Origin: Anaspis maculata
Lineage: Eukaryota; Arthropoda; Insecta; Coleoptera; Scraptiidae
DNA length: 64,000 bases
Assembly: GCA_949128115.1 (NCBI GenBank)
Contig: OX421963.1
Span: 51,269,306 to 51,333,305, forward strand
Direction: 5' to 3'
The notes beneath the pieces are model-generated. The model was not told where the DNA came from and searched no databases. It saw nothing but the letters and a program-made list of their open reading frames with translations. Within the stretch, counting starts at the first letter, position 1; every line of letters starts with the position of its first letter. Below are positions 33,391-44,515 of the stretch, one piece after another. The position numbers and the translations under genes are program-made.

Positions 33391-34412
33391 GTCAAACAAA
33401 ATTGTTTGAAACACCCTGTGTACTTTGAGATACAAAAAAATTTTGTGTCCTTTGAGTTGTACGGGAAAAATGGTTGGGAAAAATTTCTTTGCTCAACAAT
33501 TTATTTTAGTTATGATCACCAGCTTCTGCATTCAACAGGCACTAGCCAGACATTAAACCGAGCATCAAACACACTTGATCGTAGCTCAAGTACGGAAAAT
33601 CCAGCGAAAATTAATCATAGATTTTGCACTTAATAGCATTTGAATTAGACGAATAAACATGTTTTTTCTCTGATGCTCTGATATTGATGTAGTATCTTGT
33701 CGTTTTAACAAATACATAGTACTCTAGGGTGCGAAGGAGATAATCGCAGAATGCTTCCCGTCATTCCGCGATTCCTAGACTTGGCGACGATTTTTTGTTT
33801 TTGCTGATATTTTTAGAAGCAAGTTAATTACTGGGGAAATCCCTTGTCAAGTGAGAACTGGTGGGAACAAATCATAATGAAGACAGTTAACTCGACATAG
33901 GTATTCATGTACCAGTTATAGGATCTGCCAAAAAAGTTGTGAAAAATTTGGTTTTTGTTGTGTTTTGGACATACAGAGTGTTAATTTTCAATCTTGCCAA
34001 CTCAGATTTATCGCCGTCAATTTTTTTTCAGAAAAACGCCCAAACAGGTCGATTTTTATTTTGAGGGGGACATCTAGCAGTTCTAGGGCACGTATTGCCA
34101 AATTTCTAACTTCAACCCCGTCGTTCTCACCCTACTCTACTTTAAAATTCCAAATTCCGAATTCCAACTTTCCGTTTGAAACAGCAAACTGAAGGTATTG
34201 AAATTCTTTTTCTGGAACAGATAATTTCGTGTTTTCTTGACCACTCCCTAACCTTCAGAAATTATCTTAATGGGATACTTGCCCAATTTTTTTTATTGGC
34301 TTAATCGATAGTATGGTTAAAAATAATGTACCCGTATTTTTCATTTTTCCTACATTCGAAAAATTGTGGCCGTAATGCCTGTTTTAAAAATATATTTGTG
34401 ACGTCACAAATA
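33391..34412. other. intron DNA, no clear feature
   Basis: No exon is recognised. A solitary fragment of the AACAGGTCGATTTTTATTTT module, shared with several elements in this window, lies at 34042-34061. Confidence 0.4.
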
Positions 34413-34671
34413 CAGGATGTACCGAAAATACACCGACAACCTTCTAGGACAGCTTCCTCTCATCAAAATAAGAAAAAAGTTTCTATGAACATGAACATGG
34501 GTCCGGAAACGCTTCATAAGGGAGCTACAGGCCCCTAAAGGTGGGACCCTGAGGATGCGGTTGTTTATTTAATATTTCCGAAACCGTTCAAGGAAAATCA
34601 ATCAAACTTGACACATCTGGGTAGCTATTCTTGAAAGTGTGGGAGAAACTCCCTGGGAGTAAAATACATTT

Positions 34672-34757
34672 CGCAGTACACTGATCCACCGAGTGTTGCC
34701 TAAAACCGTGTTTTTTAGGCAACTTTAGCTACAACAGTGTAGTACGGATTATATAAA
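34672..34757. repeat. 90-bp palindrome, copy 2
   Basis: Core GTTGCCTAAAACCGTG ... TTTTTTAGGCAAC with mirrored CAGTACACTG / CAGTGTAGTACGG flanks and a following CTCCCAGGGAC, as in the copy at 10108-10197 (which is also followed by CTCCCAGGGAC). Confidence 0.7.
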
Positions 34758-35168
34758 ACTCCCAGGGACAGAGGGACTTTTTTTGGGTAGAAAACACCAA
34801 TATTCTATAATTTCTTGTTAAATTTGGAAACAATCCACATTCAAACAAGTTAGGGTTATTTTTACCCCCACACCTCAGCCTGACCCACCCCTGGTAAATT
34901 ATTGTGGAGTTGATCTTACCTCATTTTGTTGGGCATAAGAAGGTTAGTGGATGTGTCAAGTTTGATTGATTTCCCTTGAACGGTTTCGGAGATATTGAAT
35001 AAAAACCATCTTCAGGGTCCCACCTTTAAGTGCGATTTATAACTCGATTTTAATTTTAGTCGCAATTTTAACGAAGTTCAAAGATACGATTTCCTCTATA
35101 CCTTTTATAACCCGATTTTAATCGCAAGCCGCAATCGCAACGATTTTAAGGATTTTAAGAAGTAGACC

Positions 35169-36424
35169 CCCTGCTGAAAATCCTCATGGATTCTCATAGG
35201 GAAATCTATCTGGCTTTCATGAGGATCTATATGAGTATTGGAACCGGCATTGCCGCAATGATTCTCATAGGAATCCCGCTGCGTTTTTTCCTCATTGAAT
35301 CTCATAGATTTCCATATGAATCCACATAAATGCTCATGGATTCTCATTGATTTCCATATGAATCCACATAAATGCTCATGGATTCTCATTGATTTCCATA
35401 TGAATCCACATAAATGCTCATGGATTCTCATTGATTTCCATATGAATCCATATAAATGCTCATGGATTCTCATACATTTCCATATGAATCCTCATGGATT
35501 CTCATGAAAACTCATACAATCCAGATGGATGCCGCACTGAATACAACAAATTGTTATACAAAACCAAGATGGATTTTGAACTGGATTTTTTATTAGATTT
35601 AATCGCTTACAAATAAATAAATTCGTGAATGTTCGTGAAATTACATCAATATCGCACAGGCACACAGGGTGATACTATTGTTTTAGTTCAGTGTTCCAAT
35701 GATCTCCTAGAACCTGGAATTGAAGATCATAATTAGTTATGTATTTTACTATAGTTATAGGCACTTTACTTGATGAAAATAGTCCTAATCGTCTTGGGGA
35801 ACCTCAAAATGGAATATATCCATCGAAATCTCAAACCTTTTCTGCATGATTACAATACTTTTCCTTCCATATTGGTGGAGCGTCGGTAAAGTAAAAGTCT
35901 TTACATCTTATAGGTATTAACACAACAAACGTAAACAAACAAACCGATGCGGAAAGGAATCAAACTTTTTTTCAGCGTCCTGTCAGCATTTTGTATTTTC
36001 ACTGTCACGAAAAGATAACGCACTAGATCGATCGCGCTAGTCGCGCAAGAATTTCCTACGATTCATGACGACTAGATCAGGCGAGCGCGCGGGTTCGCCT
36101 AAAATTGATGAGATTATATCTGCCAAAGCCGCATAGATTTACAGGATTCACATGTCAATAAGTCAAATAATGGATTTGTATCAGCATTTATCAGGATTGA
36201 ATGAGCATTTGCTGTTGATTTCTGCCAATGACTGATGGATTCTCATAGGAATCCCAATGAGGATCCATGAGGATTTTCAGCAGGAAATGTACGATAGATT
36301 CTCATAGAAACTGTTAGACTTCCCATTTATTATGCGTGCGCCTGATTGATGCTCATGGGGCTGATAGAAACTGATGGATTCTCATAGGGATTCCAATGAG
36401 AATCGATGAGCATTTTCAGCAGGG
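35169..36424. mobile_element. 1.26-kb foldback with minisatellite arms
   Basis: CCCTGCTGAAAATCCTCATG at the left and ATGAGCATTTTCAGCAGGG at the right are terminal inverted repeats. Both ends contain scattered units of GGATTCTCATAGG. The left arm has expanded into a 42-bp minisatellite; the right arm has only loose units (36170-36420). No target duplication is clear and no coding sequence is recognised between. Confidence 0.72.
35308..35490. repeat. 42-bp minisatellite, four copies plus partial
   Basis: The unit starts ATTTCCATATGAATCCACAT and continues AAATGCTCATGGATTCTCATTG. Copies start at 35308, 35350, 35392 and 35434, with a broken fifth. Because 42 is a multiple of three, and the unit lacks stops in some frames, long open frames run through on both strands; these are artefacts of the repeat. 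Confidence 0.95.
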
Positions 36425-38274
36425 CCAATATCCAACTCTTGCGATCCGACCCTTACGATCGACCAATGAAAATCAAGATAATATCAAGGTTAGCGAAAAT
36501 GAACACAGTAGTCTTCTTGATTAGCAGTGTTGTTAGTGGATTTTCTGGTAGGGAACCTAATTATCACGCGACCGGTCGGCCGACGTAAGGGTACCGCATT
36601 CTGGCCGAGCGTTTGTTTACCGATCGGCCTCACGGAGTTAGGGACTGACGTCTGTCGGCATCACGGAAGGCCATAGGCGTCCGTCTCAACGGGCTCTAGC
36701 TGTCAAGAGCGTGTTTATTTTGGGTAATTGTTGACGACGACTACTTCTCGACTAGCATTTTCTAAGAGTTAGGCAACCACTTAAACAGCTATATAGGACG
36801 TCTCCTTCTTGCATGTACTTACGTCGTAGGACAAGTAATGGAAAGAAGGGGCATTTTACAGTGGAAATAGTGGTTTCCCCAGGAAACTACGGTCGACGAA
36901 CGTGATGTTGTGGTGGTGTCTACCTACCGTGAAAAGTTGGTGGCTGAAGTCGAGAAGTAGTGGTCGTCAACAATTACCTTATTTTGGATTTAGGTGTACA
37001 AATTCGTGTAAGAGGTGGATATGACTTGCCCGATGAGTTCCAAAACACGTCTTTATGCCGCTAATGAAATGAAATTTTCATGTATGTTCGGTTGCGGACA
37101 TCAAGCAACAGCACCGGACCCCGCAAATTTCCTTTTCTCTCCGCTCATGATAAATTTCGACACATAGCTGAATTTTAGCCCCTCCCATCGGCCCTTAGCA
37201 ACGGATGATTGCGTAACCCTTGTACAGCCAAAGCTGTCGATAATCTAGCAACCCTATTTTCTGGGGACTTTTAGCGACAAGCTGACGGGTGAGTAGTGGC
37301 GCAACTAAGGGGAGGTCAGCCAGGTACCCGCACCCACCTGTACAAATATTTGACCGTAACGGTGCCTTTTCAATGTTTACAATTCACACGAACATACATT
37401 GATTATGCTCATTTTCACGAAAAATGTTCACTTGCGGCGCCTTCTTGGTCTGTATAGGTGCCTGTTTGTTCAAATGGGCTAGTTACGCCACTGCACTGCA
37501 CCCTAGGTTTCCTCCCTCCATCAGCCTTGCTTCCGATCGATGCGATCGTTGCGATCGAGTTATAAATTGGCGAGGTGAATATGCTTACGATCGATCCGAC
37601 TAAAATTGCGACTAAAATTAAAATCGAGTTATAAATCGCACTTTAGGGGCCTGTGGCTCCCTTATAAAGCGTTTCCGGACCCATGTTCATGGGAACTTTT
37701 TTTTTTGTTTTGATGCGAGGAAGCTGCCTTAGAACGTTGTCGGTATATTTTCGGGACACCTGTATACTAAAAAATTAACAAATAGCACTGTTGAATTGAA
37801 ACCGAAAACTCGAATAACTGTTAAGAGTGGCATCACAATATTTGAAAAATACAGACATAAAAACTCCACTAAAGTTTCCCTACTGTTACCAACCTTTTGA
37901 AAAAAAAAAAATCGAAAAAAAAATCTTTTTAACCAATGGATATATTTTCAGGAAATCTTCAGGAAATACTCTCTATTACTCTATTTGATGATTAAATGTA
38001 TTTTCAGTCAAATCTGTTTTATTGGCAAGTACCCTATTGGGGGCGAAGAAGTTGAAGATACAAAGGCTAAACGTGTCTTAGATATCTCCCTAGAAATAAA
38101 AATTGACCCGTTTTTGCTGGAAAATCCATTTGTCAAAAAGCGGGAGTGAGGAGGAGAAAAACTTTCCTTTAATTCATAGTAAGAGAACCTTGGGAAATGT
38201 GTGGGTGGTTTGAAATTTTCGAAATATGTTCAACAGAGAGAGAATTTTATTACTTCCAATCTGATGTGGAAGCC

Positions 38275-38381
38275 TAGCCGCGAGCCTAAGTGGATTAGCC
38301 TCGCGGCTAGACTTCGCCACGCCAAAGAAAAAAATTTTTTTCTTGGAATAAAGACCATTTATTATTATTATTATTATTATG
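38275..38381 (+). repeat. retroelement 3' tail with hairpin and (ATT)n
   Basis: A hairpin TAGCCGCGAG...CTCGCGGCTA (38275-38309) is followed by an A/T run, AATAAAGACC and about seven ATT units (38360-38381). A 3' hairpin with a short microsatellite tail is usual for RTE/CR1-like LINEs and SINEs mobilised by them. Nothing coding precedes it. Confidence 0.5.
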
Positions 38382-38715
38382 TATCAAAAATAGTTAATGC
38401 TATTAAAAATTTGAAAGTAGGGTAAGGTGGGGGTGAGGGTGGGGGTGAAAGAGTTGAAGATAAAATTTTTGCAATACGTATCTAGATGTCCCCATCGAAA
38501 TAAAAATCGATTTATTTCAGCGTTTTCCTGGTAAAAATTTTGGCGGCGATAAATTTGAGGTGGGGAGTTTGAAAATAAACATCATGTAACTTGGCTAGAT
38601 CGTTAATTTCTTTCTTCACAAAATGTTTTGTTCCAGTTATATTAAACACGTCTAAAAATTATAGAAATTACAAAAGAATTTATTTTAGTGTGCTTTTCTA
38701 TGTTTCATACCTATA

Positions 38716-39554
38716 CAGGGTGTCCTAGCTAAAACAACCCAGCGCGATTTTCTCAGAAAATATCAAGGCCACAAAAAAAATTCGACTGGGGGGAAGCGTG
38801 ACCCTTCAGCTTTCTTTTGAGGGGGCGCCGATGCGTGTAGGTACTCTATATAGTTTCCAAGAAAATGCAATTTCAATGGGCGAGTCACAAGAATTCCAAA
38901 ATTCATGACCGACAAAACATAATACTTCAGATGAAAAATAATCATCTTTCTCTGAGTTCCATTGATATGTCGCCGATGTCTGTACCTCGTCCAGTAAGCC
39001 AGATATTCTGCCTTACAGTCCAGCAAACACAATAATCGGAATTCATGACGTCACCGATCACACACTTGTTGATTTTAACATTAGCCGTTACTAGGACTTT
39101 TTCACTTACCATACCTAGATTCACCATAGCAATAAATACTGGCTGATGTTAAAATCAACAAGTGTGTGATCGGTGAGGTCGTCATGAATTCCGATTATTG
39201 TGTTTGCTAGAATGTAAGGCAGAATATCTGGCTTACTGGGCCAGATACAGGCATCAGGGACACATCAATGGAAAGCCCAGAGAAATGATTTTTTTTTCAA
39301 CTGAAGTGTTTTGTTTTGTCAGTCATGAATTTTCGAATTATTGTGACTCGTCTGATTAAAATTGCGTTTTCTTGGAAATTAGAGCACCTACAAGCATCGG
39401 CACCTCCTTAAAAGAAAGCTAAAGAGTCATATCTAAGACACGTTTAGCCAAATTTGTATCTTCAACCCCTTCGCCCCCAATTGGAACATTTTTTTTGTTG
39501 CCTTGATATTTTCTGAGAAAATCTGGGTCCGGGTTGTTTTAGCTGGGACACCTG
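38716..39554. mobile_element. 839-bp inverted-repeat element
   Basis: CAGGGTGTCCTAGCTAAAAC after TA and GTTTTAGCTGGGACACCTG before TA. Arms of about 400 bp share CGGAATTCATGACGTCACCG / CGGTGAGGTCGTCATGAATT around a centre near 39110. No coding content. Confidence 0.82.
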
Positions 39555-39565
39555 TATGTACACTG

Positions 39566-39770
39566 GCGGGCCAATAAATGGAAAAACACTTGTCATTTTC
39601 CTACCTTGTTTTTTTTCTTTTCAATTTGAGCTGAAATTAGTTGATTTTTTCACCTGATCTTTTACAAGAGCACAATATAGAGGTTCTCTCCGAGGTTCTC
39701 TCTTATGGTTTGCCAATGAGGAGATCAGTTCACAATCGATCAGAATATGGAAATTAAAAATAACAATAAG
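39566..39770. repeat. dispersed repeat, copy 1
   Basis: Starts with GGGCCAATAAATGGAAAAAC and includes AATTTGAGCTGAAATTAGTT and CAATGAGGAGATCAGTTCAC. The same order of blocks is present, diverged, at 42035-42370. No coding content or defined ends. Confidence 0.55.
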
Positions 39771-41307
39771 TATCTAATGTCAAGTGTTCCCTCGGGTGTT
39801 CTTATTTAGGAGCCCTCCAGCCTCCAGTGTGCCTAAGTAGGTATTAGTAAGTAGGTAGGTATACGTTGTTTCAGATATATTGCTATCCCAGTAGGTCATG
39901 AAAATCTAAATGCAGCTTTAGATTTAGTTACAAAAAACGTCAAATCAAAAGTGTGAATATGATGGAAACTTCATTATTTATTTTCAGGTTATAAGTCAGA
40001 TCTTTCACTCCTTTCAGTCAGGAAGTATTTCTTCAGTTTTTTATCGAGTATCACGTGCGGCACCCCATTCAAGGTGCACTTGAAGAAAGATACATGCAGT
40101 TTTGATGTCGAACCGTCTCTGTTTCCAATCTCAGGACTAAGAAAAATAGGCACCTGGGGAGTCAGCAGATTTCGTTCTTGCCACAGTCTCAATCAACATT
40201 GTGCACATATCACACAGGTAGATAGTAAAGCAGTACAGCAAGCTCCATGGCCTTGAGAGGGATCAGATATAAAGGAAGATCTGCTTCTAAAGCCGAGTTG
40301 CGCTGTTCTACTTCAACTGAGCGTTTTAGTGAAGACAGAAGCACGAAATCTGGTAGGATATGGCACAACAGACTGTACTGTACCTACTCTTTTGATTGAG
40401 AACGGGCGCCTAGCTGATTTTTTTCTCGACTGGGTTCAGGGATCCACGGCCACTTTTTGGTTGTAAGTAGTGACAAACCTTGGCTTCTTTTTGCCAATAT
40501 GCGTTTGACCGTGCAGTACGTTACTAAAGATCAAAGCAACGCGCTGAATGCTGGCAGCTGCATTGTTGGAATCTCTGAAGAATTCTTCGTAGCAGCGTCA
40601 AAGTATTTCACGTTCTCTCGCAGATAAACGAACTGGATCCCCACACATGGCGTGAAAATTATCAGGTAATCAAAACCAATGAAGGAACAACACAACAGTA
40701 ACAGTAGGTATAACGTAACAGGAACAACAGTAACTGTATAAGTAACACGTACAGATTCTTAAAACTTGCGTCGATAGGTGCTTATTACGATTTTCTTTCC
40801 AAAAGCTATCTAGGTGGACAGAAACATGACAGTTTGGACGACAGTAAAAAACTTCGCGGTTGATTTTGATTGACATGTCGCACTGACTTGGGACTAAAAC
40901 AATAAACGTTTTAGAACTAGACAAAGCTAAAGCGACTTTTACCATATACTTCCAATGCCTACTGAGATAGCAATCAATCTGAAACAACGTATATACCTCG
41001 AAATTTGATTAAATAATATGTTTTTTAGTAAGTAAGAAAAGTAGGCTCTTGTTTCTAGAAAGAGTAACAACTTGGGCATCCAAAGAAGTTTTGATCATTT
41101 CATTTGTCAAAAAACTAACGAGGCAAATGAAAACGAGAATATAAAAGACAACCAAAAATACAACTGGCGCCAAATTGCGATCACCGTGCACTCACTGATT
41201 AATCGTTGTCAAAGCAGCACTGCTACGAAAATTATTACGAAATTTTATTTCAAGTATGTGATGAGCCACCCAGTGTTCTATAATCGGCCCTCTTGTTTCG
41301 ATTCCAG
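39771..41307. other. 3' end of the 22.7-kb intron, no feature
   Basis: No recognised exon, repeat pair or RNA gene. The last 15 bases, CTTGTTTCGATTCCAG, form the acceptor for the next Unc-89 exon. Confidence 0.4.
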
Positions 41308-41400
41308 GAGTTGTCACAGCGCCTGGGTGATGATAAGAGCATCTCCGAGCACCTGAAACTTCCGATTCAACGCATAAACGACTACCAACTTCTCCTAAAG
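41308..41400 (+). CDS. Unc-89: Unc-89 exon: RhoGEF DH domain, CR3 core
   Basis: A 93-bp exon in phase 0 on both sides, reading ELSQRLGDDKSISEHLKLPI and then QRINDYQLLLK. LKLPIQRINDYQLLLK is conserved region 3 of Dbl-homology domains, the helix that contacts the GTPase switch regions. It joins YFD upstream and ELVRYSA downstream, as in the family. It is isolated by introns of 22.7 kb and 8.1 kb, so correct inclusion depends on splicing over long repeat-filled distances. Confidence 0.94.
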
Positions 41401-42034
41401 GTGAGTCTCGAACACCCATATAATAACCAGAAATTCTTGGCAACAACACACCACCAGACATTATTCAACAGTTTTACTTTTGCATTATGATTTTTTCTTG
41501 CAATAACGCTGCAGTAAAATTGTAAATAAATAAACTTGTTTTTCGCCAAGGTGCGATGAGGGTAGACCGTGCATGCAGAATGTATGTGGAGAATGGGCGC
41601 CGATCCCAAATCCTGTATATTTAGAGCTCGACAGAAATAACTGATGTTGACCCATTTCATTAGACGCCTACAATCAATGTCACGTATGCTGTAAACTCAA
41701 AATTTTTGCAAATCTAGAATCTAGCCCAAAGAATGCGGGGAAAGCGATGTCGGGTCAGGCCACCTGGCCGTTGTAGAAACAGGTTTCAGGCACACCGCAA
41801 TTGCAAGACTGCAGACTAGTTGAAAGTTGGAACGCTCGACACCCTGAAACCTGGCTAGATATCTCGTAGTTTGAGTATTGTAGAAGTAGGTAAAGTATGT
41901 ATGAAAGAATAAAATTTATAATAATTATCAGGTACTACAGCAGACGCGTAATAGGTATGTTTAGTCTTTGGATGTAGAAAATAGTCCCGTTTTATCAAAA
42001 ACTAGCTTGGACTTTAGGTACACGGTAGGTACAG

Positions 42035-42370
42035 TTACGAGCTAATAAATGGAAACACTTTGACACTGACAATAGGCGCTCTCCTTTTACCACAAAACTC
42101 ACTGATCTGATCTAAGTTAGAGAGAGAAAAAGCGAGAAATCACATGCGCGAAAGTGAGATACCACTAACAACTCAGGTCAGAATACTTAGTTTTGGTGGT
42201 AAAAGGAAAGCACCTACTGTTTTTCTTTTTCAACTTTAGCTGATATAATTTGATTTTTCTCCCCGATTTTTACGACAGCGCAAAATAGACGTTATCTTCT
42301 ATGACTAGCCAAGCTCCCATGAGGAGATTACTTAACAATCGGATATTCGGCTTTTTCCATTAGAGAGCTA
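42035..42370. repeat. dispersed repeat, copy 2, with small palindrome inserted
   Basis: Matches 39566-39770 in block order: GCTAATAAATGGAAACAC, CAACTTTAGCTGATATAATT, CATGAGGAGATTACTTAACA. Between the first two blocks is a 140-bp inverted repeat (TAGGCGCTCTCCTTTTACCA at 42073 with TGGTAAAAGGAAAGCACCTA ending 42214) that copy 1 lacks, so it inserted later. Confidence 0.6.
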
Positions 42371-42667
42371 TAAAAACAATTTGTGTTGGTACGAAACGAG
42401 GTACGAAGCTAATACGTCATCGTATTCAGTTGTGCCAGAGGTGTGGTGTGCAAAAACAATTTTGTTTTACAAAATCTGGGGCCCCGATACAGGGATAAAA
42501 CCGATTAGGGGCCCTAATTTTGTTGTAAAAGTTTATGAAATCTGAAAGAGCATAAAAAAAGATTAGGCGTACCTATTGGACAAGTTTGTTTCACGTTGAG
42601 AAAATCTACCAACACAGTGCGCTCACGCGTCGGGTCTCGCCTCGTTCCGTCCAACTCCACAAACGTT

Positions 42668-44260
42668 GCACCAACGCTCAATTAAACTAATACGAGATTA
42701 CTGAAATTTCTTTTGGTCATTACTTGTTGTGAATAATAGAGAATCTGGTTTCTCAAAAGAAAATGATCTAATGATTGATCAGCTACAGATTTTATGCATT
42801 CCCCATGCTCAACCTACCTACTATGATTGAAACAAGCTGACTTACCCTGGGTTGCACCCATGGACCTGTATTTAAAATGGACTGCTGATCACCCTACCCG
42901 ACCAAACAACAAATGACGCCACAGGGGCGCTACCATTATCGTTATCATAACAGAAGTTCTCAAAAGATTATAGAAAATCTGCAACTTGCATCGGCACATT
43001 TTATACTATAAATATTTATGGATATAATATTTTTTTATAATAACTGATTCAAATTACAATAATATGTTTTTTACTTCGAAAGTAGCCATCAGGTTTATTT
43101 CGTTTCGAAGAACTCATTGCAAGTTCGCAAGTTGGAACAGTCATGAAGTTTGAGAGTCACTGTCTTTCGAATTTATCGAAGGTTGCTTCAAAAGTTCAAA
43201 ATCAACGCAGTTGCGATCAGGGATCACGGTTGCGATTTATCAGTTTTGCACCAGAAAGCGTGATCCAAGGAGGGCGTGATCCCTGCACCAGAAACGTCAT
43301 TTTGACAGTTTCGTTTTTTTCAACGTGGAAGTTCCCGGATTTGTGGTGTCGAATTCGAATTTGGTGTGTTTCATAACTCCCTAATCCGTTTAATAAGGAT
43401 ATTCTGTGGATTTCATTACTTATTATCAGTAGTTCTGCGAAAGAAAATGCACGGTATAGAAGGGGCGCAAGCACTATGATTTCGGCAGCGCAAACCACGG
43501 CTAGGTACTTCGGACTTCCTTCTGGACCACACAGCTCGGGCCTTGAGAGTGTTTTCTTTTCACAAGTAAGATTGCCGTCAATCAATTATTGAATGAAATT
43601 TTACTATTTCGTTACAGAATACAGAAAAACACAAACAACGGCCAGCCATTGGGTAACATAAACAAAAAGGCCAAACGGCCTAGTGCCCAGCAGCACACCG
43701 TGTATTCAACACACTTCAGTTAACAATTTTAGACGCGGAACATCGTCCCTTCTATTGAATTACCGGAACCTATGAACACATGTACGTACAAAACGCTGCA
43801 AGCGACCGAAAGAAAACGGCTATGCCTCGCAAGCAAATTTGAAAATGTCATTTTGACACCTAACCTAAACTTTACACTGCGATGTCATGTCGCCATCAGA
43901 GAAAAGTCATCGTAGCAGAACGGTCAATATTAATTGTGCAAAATGAAAGTCCCTAGGGATAACGATAATGTCGGCATTCTACTGGAGTCATGGCGATATA
44001 CGGTATTATAAGTCCAGTTTAAGTACAGGTCCATGGTTGCACCACAAAAATAATACGTATTTAACGCCAATACGAGATTAAATGGATTTAAATCTGGCCA
44101 ATCCTAGTAGGTTGACCATGGGAATTGCATAAAATCTTCAGGTAATCAATCATTGGATCATTCTCTCTTGTAAATCCAGAGTTCCTGTTATTCACCAAAA
44201 ATACTGACCAAAAGAAATTTCACTAATCTCGCGCGTATTGTATTAATTGAGCGTTGGTGC
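42668..44260. mobile_element. 1.6-kb nested inverted repeat
   Basis: GCACCAACGCTCAATTAAAC at the left pairs with TTAATTGAGCGTTGGTGC at the right, followed by TACGAGATTACTGAAATTTC and its complement. Inside is a second pair, GGTTGCACCCATGGACCTGT (42850) with ACAGGTCCATGGTTGCACC (44026-44044), flanking about 1.2 kb that again has local symmetry (CATTATCGTTATC near 42935 with GATAACGATAATG near 43960). One open frame of 122 codons (43217-43585, minus) is not recognised. Confidence 0.72.
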
Positions 44261-44515
44261 AATCCAGGGTAAACCACCTTTTCTCAACCTCACTAAGGCC
44301 ACTGGGCAGTGGGCATTTTCATTCCATCTTCCTTCGTACTGCCGCTGCCGCGCTTTGATTTCATTTTATTTAGTGGCCAGCACTATAACCAACACAAGCG
44401 CAGAGTCACCAATTAGTTAGGACGATGTGAGCAAATTTTCACTCCAAGGAAACTCACGTTTTACGATTTTCGCATAAGAACTTGAAAATTTTGACTTACA
44501 TAGACAATCATAACT

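Larger units (their letters stand above)
34413..37762. mobile_element. 3.35-kb inverted-repeat element
   Basis: Left end CAGGATGTACCGAAAATACA after TA; right end TATATTTTCGGGACACCTG before TA. Arms pair through GGGTCCGGAAACGCTTCATA (34499-34518) with TATAAAGCGTTTCCGGACCC (37663-37682) and the TTATAACTCGATTTTAATTT block (35038-35057 with 37614-37633). Its inside has been invaded by the minisatellite-bearing element at 35169-36424 and carries a 90-bp palindrome. No transposase frame. A GC-rich unexplained part lies at 36570-36700. Confidence 0.78.

Noticed and set aside
35308..35490. Regularly spaced repeats considered as a CRISPR array.
   Set aside because: No unique spacers: the 42-bp units are contiguous, and the DNA is eukaryotic.
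35105..35507. Overlapping open frames on both strands reading a 14-residue repeat (MRIHEHLCGFIWKS type).
   Set aside because: Translation of a 42-bp minisatellite that has no stops; no start context, splice sites or homology.
43217..43585. 122-codon minus-strand frame as a gene.
   Set aside because: Not recognised, located inside a palindromic element, and openness over this length is expected several times by chance in 64 kb.
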